The notes under the pieces: model-generated
What the model was told of the DNA's origin: nothing
The model's database searches: none
What the model saw: the letters and a program-made list of their open reading frames with translations, nothing else
Translations under genes and position numbers: made by a program
Origin: an uncultured beta proteobacterium
GTDB taxonomy: Bacteria; Pseudomonadota; Gammaproteobacteria; Burkholderiales; Burkholderiaceae_C
DNA: 8,133 nt
Reading direction: 5' to 3'
Assembly: GCA_903920405.1 (NCBI GenBank)
Contig: CAIXMC010000147.1
Coordinates: forward strand, 1-8,133
Shown: positions 1 to 7,245 of the stretch, in pieces
Layout: every line of letters starts with the position of its first letter
Position numbering within the stretch: the stretch's first letter is position 1

Positions 1-200
1 ACTGCACAACAGGATTCAACCTTTGCTGTAGCAATGTCTGTAGATTTGTGGACAATTTGCCTAACGGCAAACCGCGTGACACTTTGCCCACACGCTACAC
101 GGACCCTACTACCACTAATTATTCTACAAATCCGAAGATACAAGGTTTAACTCATGGATGGGCGGGTGCGATTCAAAGTGATGTGGAGCAGCCAACATGA
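1..200 (+). CDS. Possible 3' end of an unrecognised gene (5' truncated by the window edge)
   Basis: The frame starting at base 3 is open from the window edge to a TGA at 198-200, giving about 65 residues. I do not recognise the protein. The visible part has four cysteines near its start (C, CC and C within 13 residues), then a polar stretch rich in Thr, Pro and Asn, and it ends in DVEQPT. The composition suits a secreted or surface protein, but that is a guess. A competing + frame from base 1 is open to a TAA at 148-150 but reads less like a protein. A hairpin with a T-run follows 21 bases after the stop, which fits the end of a transcription unit. It is unlikely to belong to the che operon, which starts 270 bases later. 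Confidence 0.35.
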   Translation, partial: CTTGFNLCCSNVCRFVDNLPNGKPRDTLPTRYTDPTTTNYSTNPKIQGLTHGWAGAIQSDVEQPT

Positions 201-220
201 ATACATACAAAGAGAAGAGT

Positions 221-244
221 TATGCGAATTTATTCGCATATTTT
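221..244 (+). terminator. Terminator-like hairpin after the first partial gene
   Basis: Bases 221-229 (TATGCGAAT) and 232-240 (ATTCGCATA) are perfect reverse complements around two bases, and TTTT follows at 241-244. The stem is AT-rich with only a GCG core, and the innermost pairs would open to give a normal loop. It could be a weak intrinsic terminator for the gene ending at 200. A palindromic protein-binding site is the alternative. Confidence 0.4.
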
Positions 245-245
245 A

Positions 246-300
246 CTATCAAAAAAATAGCTATCTATGCAAGCAGGACGGGCGTTAGAGGCCGATTTGT
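246..300. repeat. Intergenic sequence resembling a dispersed Comamonadaceae repeat
   Basis: The stretch has an A-run, then AATAGCTATCTATGCAAGC, GGACGGGCGTTAGAGG and CCGATTT. I recall short intergenic sequences of this form (AATAGCT, then GCAAGC or GCTTGC, then GGGC, then TAGAGGCC and a T/A tail) from many Comamonadaceae genomes, often after gene ends. Only one copy is in this window, so its repeated nature rests on memory. It has no coding potential. The rest of the gap to base 469 shows no promoter that I would defend. Confidence 0.4.
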
Positions 301-469
301 TATACAAAAAAATTCACTCAAGTTCGCGCAGTGTGACAGGTGAATATTGCCACATCTACATCACTTTGCACCGTACCCAAGATGGGATGACCATATCCTG
401 AGGGTGTTTGGCGCTATGATTGTCTTTTATGCATGGTCTATTTTTGCACTTTTTCTTGAGGAGTTGTGA

Positions 470-919
470 TTGTCTGTAGCGCTGGATGACGTTTTGTTAT
501 CTCCCCCGACCGTTGAATTGCCAGTGATGCTGGTAGCCGAAGTGCAAGACTCCTTGTTGGTGGTGGTGCATGATTTGAATCGGCTTGACGGGTTATTGGC
601 GCACGCTATGGAAAACCTGATGGAGCGCTTTACCAGTGTCAGCGCTGATTTGGCAAGTCCTGCGCTGGAAGCTTTCAAGGAACTGGAGGGGGTTCGTTGG
701 GCGCTTCGCAGTGCAGTGACTGAATTGCAGTTTCAGGATATGGCTTCTCAGTTGATTGTGCATACGTCGAAAATTCTTCAAGGTTGTGCGTATCGTCTGG
801 CCGCAGAGGCCATGGGGGCAGAAGATGGCGAAGCTGTTCCCTTTGTTGAAGATGTTCCAGAACGTCCCAATCCGGTCACTCAGGATGAAATGCAGGCAGG
901 TTCCATTGAACTTTTTTGA
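470..919 (+). CDS. CheZ-like chemotaxis protein, probable CheY-P phosphatase (149 aa)
   Basis: This is a small, mostly helical cytoplasmic protein that opens the che operon. Residues 87-95 read LQFQDMASQ. The segment matches the CheZ active-site region (FQDLTGQ in E. coli), with Asp90 and Gln94 at the same four-residue spacing as the CheZ catalytic Asp and Gln. The C-terminus, TQDEMQAGSIELF, resembles the C-terminal CheY-binding peptide of CheZ, which is also acidic, has a (S/T)QD segment and ends in Phe. At 149 residues it is much shorter than E. coli CheZ (about 214), so the helical hairpin would be shorter. The start is TTG at 470: a GAGGAG tract at 458-463 lies 6 bases upstream, and an in-frame TGA at 467-469 excludes any earlier start. 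The gene sits 122 bases before cheY, its presumed substrate. Phosphatase activity is inferred; an HPt-like or scaffold role remains possible. Confidence 0.75.
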   Translation: MSVALDDVLLSPPTVELPVMLVAEVQDSLLVVVHDLNRLDGLLAHAMENLMERFTSVSADLASPALEAFKELEGVRWALRSAVTELQFQDMASQLIVHTSKILQGCAYRLAAEAMGAEDGEAVPFVEDVPERPNPVTQDEMQAGSIELF

Positions 920-1041
920 GTTGAAAAAGATGGATGCCAATGATGCCTTGATGTTCAAGTCAAATGAGCGACGCCAAAAAATCTGCTTTGCGTTCATCCC
1001 TAATAATAGTTTTATTTACCAGTCACTAGTCGGAGTTATTC

Positions 1042-1404
1042 ATGTCTCTCATACTCGCTGTTGATGATTCGCCATCCATGCGAAAAATGGTGTCGTTCAC
1101 TCTTGCCGGTGCTGGGCATCAGGTGGTAGAAGCGGTTGACGGTGTAGATGCCTACGAAAAAGCACAAGCACAGAAGTTTGATCTGGTTTTGACCGATCAA
1201 AACATGCCACGTCTTGACGGTTTGGGTTTGACCCGGAAATTGCGAGAGCATCCTCAGTTCAAATCCATCCCCATTTTGATGCTGACCACCGAGTCAAGTG
1301 ATTTGATGAAGCAGGCAGGTCGTGCTGCTGGTGCCACGGGCTGGTTGGTCAAGCCTTTCGACCCCGTGCGATTGATTGAAGTGATCAAGAAAGTTGTCAA
1401 ATAG
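1042..1404 (+). CDS. cheY: Chemotaxis response regulator CheY
   Basis: This is a single-domain receiver of 120 residues with no output domain. When phosphorylated by CheA, proteins of this type bind the flagellar motor switch (FliM) and change rotation. The acidic pocket is Asp8 and Asp9, the phosphoacceptor is Asp52 in LTDQNMP, the switch Thr is Thr82, and Lys104 lies in KPF. Trp101 occupies the place of E. coli Tyr106, a common variant in single-domain regulators that are paired with a CheA. A CGGAG tract at 1031-1035 lies 6 bases before the ATG. The 122-base gap upstream is longer than most gaps in this operon and could hold a secondary promoter, but no convincing one is visible. cheA begins 35 bases downstream. 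Confidence 0.95.
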   Translation: MSLILAVDDSPSMRKMVSFTLAGAGHQVVEAVDGVDAYEKAQAQKFDLVLTDQNMPRLDGLGLTRKLREHPQFKSIPILMLTTESSDLMKQAGRAAGATGWLVKPFDPVRLIEVIKKVVK

Positions 1405-1439
1405 TTGATTAGGCAGGGATAAAAATTCAGGAGATATTT

Positions 1440-3617
1440 ATGGCAGAGGTACATCAAGAAGCAGGTGGGTCAGGTGCGGATTTTGATCTGAGTCAGTTTT
1501 ATCAAATCTTTTTTGAGGAAGCTGGTGAAAATCTTGATCTAATGGAGCAAATGCTGCTCAACCTGAATCTCGAAACCGCCGATGACGAAGAACTCAATGG
1601 TGTTTTTCGTTGTGCCCATTCTGTCAAGGGTGGCGCTGCAACTTTTGGTTTCTCGGATGTCGCCGAGCTGACGCATCAAATGGAGTCTTTACTTGACCGT
1701 TTGCGTCGACATGAATTGAGACCTAATTCAGTTATGGTTGATGTGCTGCTGGAATCTGCAGATGCTTCGCGCAGTCTGTTGGCGCGCCATCAATCTGGCG
1801 CTGAAGGGGCTGCGCCACCTACCACTGACTTGGTTAAACGTATTCGTGCCTTGGCTTTGGGTGAGGTTGCTACCGTGACGAAAGTCGCTATTCCTGTTTA
1901 TGTCCCTGCACCGGTTCAGACAGTATTTGTAGCACCGCCACCACCACCACCACAGACTTTGCCACCCGAGTCAGACCAGAAACCACAAAATACCATGCGG
2001 TCACTTAAGGTCATTATCAGTAAATTAACACAGGCTGATTTGGCAGATGCTATTGTGGAATTATTCCATGACATTCCCGGTTTAGGCCAAATTGAAGCTT
2101 TACCAGCGGATCAAACAGATCGCCGTGTTTTTCTGGTGGAAACTACATCATCCAATGAAGATTTACTTGATCTGTTTGCCTTTCATGTGTCTCGTGATCA
2201 GGTTGTATTCAACGAGATTTTGGTGCCACCTTTTAGCCCTGCCATCGCAAGTGTGTCCAAAGAGCAAGAAGGAGTGAAGTCTGCACAGGTTGATGTTTCA
2301 CGAGCAGAGGCCGCGCAAGGGTTTGGCTTTTTTGATGGTGCACCCGGTGCACCTGTCACCGCTACTCATATCGCCTCTGGTGTGAATATCGAAGATATGA
2401 CACCCTCCAAATCGTTTGCAACAGCATCCAGATCAGTGGCGTCGACGCAGCCAGAAGCTGCCACTATCCGGGTTGCCATCAGCAAGGTCGATCAGTTGAT
2501 TAACCTGGTGGGCGAGTTAGTCATTACCCAAGCCATGCTGGCACAAAACAGTCGTGCGCTTGATCCTGCGCTGTACCAGCAGTTGCTGACCGGACTGACT
2601 GACCTGGATCGCAATACTCGTGATTTACAAGAATCCGTGATGTCCATTCGCATGATTCCCATGTCGATTGTGTTCAGTCGATTTCCTCGCATGTTGCGTG
2701 ACCTCGCGAGCAAGCTGGGCAAAAAAGTTGATTTTGTCACCCAAGGTGAGGCCACCGAACTTGATAAGGGGTTGGTTGAAAAAATTATTGATCCCTTAAC
2801 GCACTTGGTGCGCAACAGTTGTGACCATGGCATCGAAATGCCCGCTGACCGTATTCGTGCCAACAAGTCAGAGACCGGCACCATCACACTCTCAGCAGCC
2901 CACCAGGGCGGTTCGATTGTGATAGAGGTTCGTGACGATGGACGTGGCATGTCCCGTGAAAAGATTTTGGCCAAGGCACTTGATCGGGGGATGGATGTGT
3001 CAGACCAGATGTCAGATGCAGAGGTTTGGCAGCTTATTTTTGCACCAGGTTTTTCAACAGCCGATGTGGTTACTGATGTGTCTGGGCGTGGCGTTGGCAT
3101 GGATGTTGTCAAGCGCAATATCACGTCCTTGAATGGCACGGTTGACATTGAATCATCCAAAGGCTACGGCATGAGGGTATCGGTGCGCTTGCCTTTGACG
3201 CTGGCCATCATGGACGGCATGTCGGTCGGCGTTGGTGATGAGGTTTATATTTTGCCTCTGTCTTCGGTTGTTGAGTCATTCCAGGTGCAGTCGGGCGCGG
3301 TCAGTACCGTGGGTCAAGGTGCTCAGTTGGTCAAGGTGCGCGATGAATATATGCCTGTGATTGAGCTAGAGAAAGTGTTTCAGGTGCCCCGTTTTGAAAT
3401 GGACAAATCAAGTGACATCATGGTTGTCATCGAGGCCGAGGGCAGCCGAGTGGTGTTGCTGGTTGATGAATTACTGGGGCAGCAGCAGGTGGTGGTTAAA
3501 AATCTCGAAACCAATTACCGTAAGGTACCCAATGTGTCCGGGGCAACCATTTTGGGTGATGGCAAGGTGGCACTGATCCTCGATACAGCGGCGTTGGTAA
3601 GACGCTCGCGGCACTAG
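1440..3617 (+). CDS. cheA: Chemotaxis histidine kinase CheA
   Basis: This 725-residue hybrid-free CheA sits in the receptor-CheW array and phosphorylates CheY and CheB. The N-terminal HPt domain carries His60 in [13 protein letters not shown] linker with six consecutive prolines (166-171) leads to a small alpha/beta domain at about 186-262, in the place of P2, which binds response regulators. A second flexible linker (about 265-340) contains [12 protein letters not shown] at 294-305. The dimerisation domain starts near residue 342. The ATPase domain shows the N box (458-466, RNSCDHGIE), G1 (499-503, DDGRG), the F box (533-539, IFAPGFS) and G2 (549-553, GRGVG). The CheW-like P5 domain runs from about 588 to 722. 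All catalytic motifs are intact. An AGGAG tract at 1429-1433 lies 6 bases before the ATG. The gene sits 35 bases after cheY and 22 bases before cheW, so co-transcription is very likely. Confidence 0.97.
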   Translation: MAEVHQEAGGSGADFDLSQFYQIFFEEAGENLDLMEQMLLNLNLETADDEELNGVFRCAHSVKGGAATFGFSDVAELTHQMESLLDRLRRHELRPNSVMVDVLLESADASRSLLARHQSGAEGAAPPTTDLVKRIRALALGEVATVTKVAIPVYVPAPVQTVFVAPPPPPPQTLPPESDQKPQNTMRSLKVIISKLTQADLADAIVELFHDIPGLGQIEALPADQTDRRVFLVETTSSNEDLLDLFAFHVSRDQVVFNEILVPPFSPAIASVSKEQEGVKSAQVDVSRAEAAQGFGFFDGAPGAPVTATHIASGVNIEDMTPSKSFATASRSVASTQPEAATIRVAISKVDQLINLVGELVITQAMLAQNSRALDPALYQQLLTGLTDLDRNTRDLQESVMSIRMIPMSIVFSRFPRMLRDLASKLGKKVDFVTQGEATELDKGLVEKIIDPLTHLVRNSCDHGIEMPADRIRANKSETGTITLSAAHQGGSIVIEVRDDGRGMSREKILAKALDRGMDVSDQMSDAEVWQLIFAPGFSTADVVTDVSGRGVGMDVVKRNITSLNGTVDIESSKGYGMRVSVRLPLTLAIMDGMSVGVGDEVYILPLSSVVESFQVQSGAVSTVGQGAQLVKVRDEYMPVIELEKVFQVPRFEMDKSSDIMVVIEAEGSRVVLLVDELLGQQQVVVKNLETNYRKVPNVSGATILGDGKVALILDTAALVRRSRH

Positions 3618-3639
3618 TTGTTGTAATTGGAGAATCAAG

Positions 3640-4128
3640 ATGTGTGCAATGGAAAAACTCAATAATGTGACGGCGGCTGGGGCACGAGAGTACCTGACTT
3701 TTCGGCTTGATCGTGAAGAGTATGGTATTGACATCCTGAAAGTGCAGGAAATTCGGGGCTACGAGCCACCTACGCGCATTGCCAATGCGCCGCATTTCAT
3801 CAAAGGTGTTGTCAATTTGCGTGGAACGATCGTCCCTATTGTGGATATGCGACTGCGTTTCAATTGCGAGCAGGCACAATACGACACCTTTACGGTGGTT
3901 ATTGTTTTGAATTTACGTCAACGTATTGTGGGTATTGTGGTTGATTCCGTTAGTGACGTGATGGAGTTAGCCCCTGAGAACATGCGTCCGGCCCCGGATG
4001 TGGACAGCGTGATTGGCAGTGAATCTGTTATTGGACTGGGTTCGTTGGGTGATCGTATGCTGATTTTGCTCGACATTGAAAAACTGATGTCTGCTGAGGA
4101 TATGGGTTTGACTGTAGATTTGGCCTGA
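3640..4128 (+). CDS. cheW: Chemotaxis coupling protein CheW
   Basis: This 162-residue single CheW domain links CheA to chemoreceptors in the signalling array. Its typical segments are present: [18 protein letters not shown] early on (Glu37 matches a conserved Glu), then [16 protein letters not shown] at 56-71 with the conserved Arg61, then [10 protein letters not shown], and the closing LILLDIEKL strand. A GGAGA tract at 3629-3633 lies 6 bases before the chosen ATG. A second in-frame ATG at 3649 would shorten the protein by three residues but is too far from that tract. The stop codon overlaps the cheR start by one base (TGATG at 4126-4130), so translation of the two is probably coupled. Confidence 0.96.
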   Translation: MCAMEKLNNVTAAGAREYLTFRLDREEYGIDILKVQEIRGYEPPTRIANAPHFIKGVVNLRGTIVPIVDMRLRFNCEQAQYDTFTVVIVLNLRQRIVGIVVDSVSDVMELAPENMRPAPDVDSVIGSESVIGLGSLGDRMLILLDIEKLMSAEDMGLTVDLA

Positions 4129-4994
4129 TGCTTGTTTCACAGGGCGTTCACCCATTGCAGGAATTCTTTAGCCCTGACATGCAAGGGCGTGAGTTTTCCT
4201 GGTGCGATGCAGACTTTAACAAGGTGCAGACCTTGATCTACCAACGCGCAGGCATCAGCTTGCACGATGGCAAGCACGCCATGGTCTATAGTCGCTTGTC
4301 GCGCCGCCTACGCGACACAGGCCACAAAAGTTTCAAAGAATATTTGAACTGGCTTGAAAATCAGGATGGACCCGAGTGGCAAGAGTTTATCAACGCCTTG
4401 ACGACCAATCTGACATCTTTTTTTCGTGAACAGCACCACTTTCAAATTTTGGCAGAGCACTTGAAATCACGATCTTCGCAAGCGACATGCAAAATCTGGT
4501 GCTGTGCATCTTCCACGGGTGAAGAGCCGTATTCCATTTTGATGACTGCCGTGGAGGTCTTGGGTCAAAACGCCAGGTTAAGTTTGACTGCCAGTGACAT
4601 TGACTCTAAAGTGCTCGCCACAGCAGCCCAGGGTGTGTATCGGGTGGATGGCTTGAAGAATCTCTCTGAAAATCAATTGCAGCGTTTTTTTCTGCGTGGC
4701 AAGGATTCCAATTACGGCATGGTGCGTGTCAAACCTGAATTGCAGCGAATGGTTCAATTTGTTATCGTCAATTTAGTGCATGATGATTGGCCATTTCGTG
4801 ATTCCTTTGATGTCGTTTTTTGTCGCAATGTGATGATTTATTTTGATGCCGCAACACAACGCCGCGTTCTTGAGCGCATCCACCGTGTCATGGTGCCTGG
4901 GGGGTTGCTCTTTGTAGGACATGCTGAAAACTTCAGCGAAGCGCGTGACCTTTTCATCTCAAAAGGCAAGACTGTTTATGAGCGTCAGTCATGA
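4128..4994 (+). CDS. cheR: Chemoreceptor glutamate methyltransferase CheR
   Basis: The protein (288 residues) transfers methyl groups from S-adenosylmethionine to glutamates on chemoreceptors and so adapts the system. The N-terminal helical domain has the basic patch SRLSRRLR (55-62), which contacts the receptor helix. NLTSFFRE (94-101) is the family linker motif. The Rossmann-like domain shows the SAM-binding loop CCASSTGEEPYS (125-136), the acidic ASDID segment ending at Asp159, and FCRNVMIYFD (231-240). Length and motif order are normal for the family. The ATG at 4128 has no purine-rich site upstream and overlaps the cheW stop by one base, which suggests dependence on cheW translation. The stop overlaps a following mini-ORF as ATGA at 4991-4994. 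Confidence 0.96.
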   Translation: MLVSQGVHPLQEFFSPDMQGREFSWCDADFNKVQTLIYQRAGISLHDGKHAMVYSRLSRRLRDTGHKSFKEYLNWLENQDGPEWQEFINALTTNLTSFFREQHHFQILAEHLKSRSSQATCKIWCCASSTGEEPYSILMTAVEVLGQNARLSLTASDIDSKVLATAAQGVYRVDGLKNLSENQLQRFFLRGKDSNYGMVRVKPELQRMVQFVIVNLVHDDWPFRDSFDVVFCRNVMIYFDAATQRRVLERIHRVMVPGGLLFVGHAENFSEARDLFISKGKTVYERQS

Positions 4995-5041
4995 ATCGAC
5001 AAGCCTGTACATCTTTTGAACAAATACCTCGCTCGCTATGA
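4991..5041 (+). CDS. Candidate 16-codon coupling mini-ORF between cheR and cheD
   Basis: An ATG at 4991 overlaps the cheR stop as ATGA. The frame reads MNRQACTSFEQIPRSL and ends with a TGA at 5039-5041, which in turn overlaps the cheD ATG at 5038-5040 as ATGA. It fills the cheR-cheD gap exactly. There is no recognisable product, so its likely role, if real, is to carry ribosomes from cheR to cheD, because cheD lacks a ribosome binding site of its own. The two overlaps could also be chance. Confidence 0.35.
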   Translation: MNRQACTSFEQIPRSL

Positions 5042-5736
5042 ACATGATGCAAACTTCAACCTTTGGTGTTATGCCTGGTGCCAATGTTCAGACAGGTCGT
5101 GTCTTGGCCGGGGTGCGTGTGTCGCGCGTAGAGTACCTCAAGACGTTGCCGCATGACCCTGGTGTGGCCTCATTTTTTTACAATGATCACCACTTTCAGT
5201 ACGATGCAGTCAAGGTTTTGCCGGGTGAATACTATGTTGCCAACGACAACATGATGATCATGACAGTGCTTGGTTCCTGCATTGCAGCGTGCATTTGGGA
5301 TGCAAGGGCATGTGCTGGCGGCATGAATCACTTTATGCTGCCCGATGGTGAAAGTTCCGATGGCATGGGGCGTTACGGCTCTTATGCCATGGAATTGCTG
5401 ATCAACCAAATGATCAAACTCGGTTCCCGCCGCGAAACCATGCAAGCCAAGGTATTTGGCGGTGCGCAGGTGATGGCTGGTTTTACCACCATGAATGTGG
5501 GCGAGCGCAATACCCAATTTGTGCTGGATTATTTGGCAACAGAGCATATTGCCGTGGTGTCGAAAGATGTTTTGGACATTCACCCGCGCAAGGTGTGTTA
5601 CTTTCCGGTCACTGGCAAAGCGCTGGTCAAGCGTCTCGCTCATGCACATCCAGAAATTCTGGTCGTGCAAGAACGCAAAGGCAACGCTGCAAGTGTTGCC
5701 AAGTCCACATCGGGTGGTTCCATCGATTTGTTTTGA
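5038..5736 (+). CDS. cheD: Chemoreceptor glutamine deamidase CheD
   Basis: CheD deamidates particular glutamines on chemoreceptors and can interact with other adaptation proteins. The 232 residues contain a leader of about 50 residues, then the core beginning HFQYDAVKVLPGEYYV. The catalytic Cys81 lies in LGSCIAAC and His98 in GGMNHFMLP, 17 residues apart as in characterised CheD. KVFGGAQV (138-145) and NVGERN (153-158) are family segments. The last residues, GGSIDLF, closely match the tail of the CheZ-like protein at 470-919. The start is less certain than for the other genes. An in-frame TGA at 5017-5019 excludes an earlier start, ATGs at 5038, 5044 and 5047 lie close together, and none has a Shine-Dalgarno tract. 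The first fits the ATGA overlap with the preceding mini-ORF. Confidence 0.95.
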   Translation: MNMMQTSTFGVMPGANVQTGRVLAGVRVSRVEYLKTLPHDPGVASFFYNDHHFQYDAVKVLPGEYYVANDNMMIMTVLGSCIAACIWDARACAGGMNHFMLPDGESSDGMGRYGSYAMELLINQMIKLGSRRETMQAKVFGGAQVMAGFTTMNVGERNTQFVLDYLATEHIAVVSKDVLDIHPRKVCYFPVTGKALVKRLAHAHPEILVVQERKGNAASVAKSTSGGSIDLF

Positions 5737-5795
5737 GGGTACTGAATTGAACCTGGATTCCCCGGTTGACCGCTTGTTATCTTCACTAAATCGTT

Positions 5796-5948
5796 ATGAA
5801 AATTGATATTTGTTACTTTGATGGAGTGTACCCTTTGGGCGAGAGCGCTACGCACCCGATTGATCTGTTGGCGACTCGTCCGGGGGTATTGCTCCTCTTG
5901 GCAGGCAGTAGCCTACTCGGGCGCGTTCAACAGAGGAATCCAGGTTGA
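5796..5948 (+). CDS. Candidate 50-residue small ORF overlapping the cheB start
   Basis: An ATG-started frame runs uninterrupted for 50 codons across most of the 208-base cheD-cheB gap. Its TGA (5946-5948) overlaps the TTG start of cheB (5945-5947) as TTGA. The predicted product begins [11 protein letters not shown], has a hydrophobic run at about residues 30-42 ([13 protein letters not shown]), and ends QQRNPG. There is no clear ribosome binding site and I recognise no family. The frame could be fortuitous, the remnant of a lost gene, or a coupling ORF. A 19-residue TTG-started frame (5747-5806) lies just before it, 7 bases after GAGGG at the cheD end. Confidence 0.25.
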   Translation: MKIDICYFDGVYPLGESATHPIDLLATRPGVLLLLAGSSLLGRVQQRNPG

Positions 5949-7030
5949 AAAAAACACGCGTGGTAGTGGTCGATGATTCGGCTTTAGTGCGCCGTCTGTT
6001 GGCAGAAATCATCAATCGACAAAGTGATATGGAGTGTATTGGGGCAGCCAACGACCCCTTGATTGCCCGCGAGATGATTCGTGAGTTGAATCCTGATGTC
6101 ATTACGCTTGATATTGAAATGCCACGCATGGATGGCATTGATTTTTTGGGGCGTTTGATGCGGCTGCGCCCCATGCCCGTGGTGATGATTTCCACCCTGA
6201 CCGAGCGCGGTGCTGAAGTGACCCTGAGAGCCTTGGAACTCGGTGCGATTGATTTTGTTGCAAAACCCAGAATTGGTGTGGTTGATGGCTTGAACGAATT
6301 GTCTTGCGAAATTGTAGAAAAAGTGCGAATTGCTGCTGCTGCAAAAATCAAAAGAACCGTGTTGCCAACAGATACATCGGGAAAATCCTCGACAGATGCA
6401 CGCCTGGTGTCTGCTTTCGCGCTTTCGGGGCGTGTTTTTACAGAAAAGATCATTGCCATCGGTGCATCGACTGGCGGAACAGAGGCCATCAAGGAAGTTC
6501 TGGTTCAGTTGCCCGCCAATTCTCCCGGCATTGTGATTACCCAACATATGCCGCCGGGCTTTACTACCAGTTTTGCTGCCCGTCTGAATAATTTATGCCA
6601 AATCGCTGTGCAAGAAGCTGTGCAAGGTGAGCGTATTTTGCCCGGTCATGCCTATATTGCACCTGGTGGCAAACAGTTTCGTATTGATCGCAGCGGTGCT
6701 AACTATGTGGCTGTTGTGGAAGATGGCGAACTGGTGAACCGGCACAGGCCTTCAGTCGAAGTTCTTTTTCGCTCGGTCGCAAACATCGTCGGCCGCAATG
6801 CTTTTGGCATTATGCTCACAGGCATGGGCAACGACGGTGCCAAAGCCATGCGTGAAATGAAAGATGCCGGTAGTTACAACCTGGTGCAAGACGAAGCCTC
6901 TTGCATTGTTTTTGGTATGCCCAAAGAAGCCATTGCGCATGGCGCTGCCGACGAGATTCTGCCATTGACAGCCATTGCACCTGCGCTCCTGAGTAAACTC
7001 AGTGCATCAACAGATCGATATCGTATTTGA
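5945..7030 (+). CDS. cheB: Chemotaxis response regulator / protein-glutamate methylesterase CheB
   Basis: The protein (361 residues) removes methyl groups from receptor glutamates, and phosphorylation by CheA activates it. The N-terminal receiver domain has Asp10 and Asp11, phosphoacceptor Asp56 in [11 protein letters not shown], Ser84/Thr85 and Lys108 in AKPR. A linker of about 40 residues leads to the esterase domain, whose catalytic triad is Ser176 (IGASTGG), His202 (QHMPPGF) and Asp298 (TGMGNDGA). Length and layout are normal. The start is TTG at 5945: AGAGGA at 5932-5937 lies 7 bases upstream, and between the preceding in-frame stop (TAG at 5909-5911) and this codon there is no other ATG, GTG or TTG. 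The 208-base gap from cheD is the longest in the operon. cheB is the last che gene here; a large palindrome begins 26 bases after its stop. Confidence 0.97.
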   Translation: MKKTRVVVVDDSALVRRLLAEIINRQSDMECIGAANDPLIAREMIRELNPDVITLDIEMPRMDGIDFLGRLMRLRPMPVVMISTLTERGAEVTLRALELGAIDFVAKPRIGVVDGLNELSCEIVEKVRIAAAAKIKRTVLPTDTSGKSSTDARLVSAFALSGRVFTEKIIAIGASTGGTEAIKEVLVQLPANSPGIVITQHMPPGFTTSFAARLNNLCQIAVQEAVQGERILPGHAYIAPGGKQFRIDRSGANYVAVVEDGELVNRHRPSVEVLFRSVANIVGRNAFGIMLTGMGNDGAKAMREMKDAGSYNLVQDEASCIVFGMPKEAIAHGAADEILPLTAIAPALLSKLSASTDRYRI

Positions 7031-7055
7031 CACACTCAGCGCTGTGCGTCAGACC

Positions 7056-7220
7056 TGAGGATAGGGTCAATAACAAGTTCCGCTTTTGGCCGTCAGAGTT
7101 GGGATGCAGTGCTAGGCGCAAATCGTGCAGTGTGGCCCAGCCACATCAGCGATTTGTAACGACGCAGTGCGCCCAAATCTGACGAGCCAAAAGCGGAAAT
7201 TGTTATTGACCATATCCTGA
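7056..7220. repeat. 165-bp near-perfect palindrome, MITE-like element or long hairpin
   Basis: The sequence is symmetric about base 7138. The outer arms (7056-7103 and 7172-7220) match over 48 positions with four mismatches and one extra base at 7185. They share GGTCAATAACAA, TTCCGCTTTTGGC and CGTCAGA in inverted orientation. Inside, CAAATCG (7119-7125) pairs with CGATTTG (7150-7156), and the tip is TGTGGC-CCA-GCCACA at 7131-7145. Symmetry stops abruptly at both ends, as expected for a discrete element. No target-site duplication is evident and no protein is encoded. Transcribed, it would fold into one long hairpin that could stop or protect the che mRNA, although there is no T-run typical of an intrinsic terminator. 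Confidence 0.8.
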
Positions 7221-7245
7221 ATAACTTGAAACTTGAAAAAAGGCC

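Noticed and set aside
291..298. GCCGATTT as a sigma-28 -10 element
   Set aside because: No TAAA-like -35 element lies at the required distance, and the sequence belongs to the repeat-like stretch.
434..448. Sigma-54-like promoter (TGG, T-rich spacer, TTGCA) before the CheZ-like gene
   Set aside because: The GG and GC elements are separated by 9 bases instead of the required 10, and the TGGCAC half is poorly matched.
955..980. Sigma-28-like promoter (TCAAG, then GCCAAAAA) before cheY
   Set aside because: The spacing is one base short and the -10 half keeps only GCC plus A-rich sequence.
756..1064. Plus-strand 102-codon frame spanning the end of the CheZ-like gene and the gap to cheY
   Set aside because: It overlaps a real gene in another frame, has no good ribosome binding site, and its product looks random.
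2492..3160. Long minus-strand open frame (222 codons) inside cheA
   Set aside because: It is a shadow of the cheA reading frame, which has intact kinase motifs throughout; the minus product has no recognisable features.
5766..5800. Sigma-70 promoter for cheB (TTGACC or TTGTTA with a downstream AT-rich -10)
   Set aside because: No -10 hexamer lies at 16-18 bases from either -35 candidate.
5984..6547. Minus-strand open frames across cheB
   Set aside because: They lie antisense to a clearly functional cheB and read as low-complexity shadow translations.
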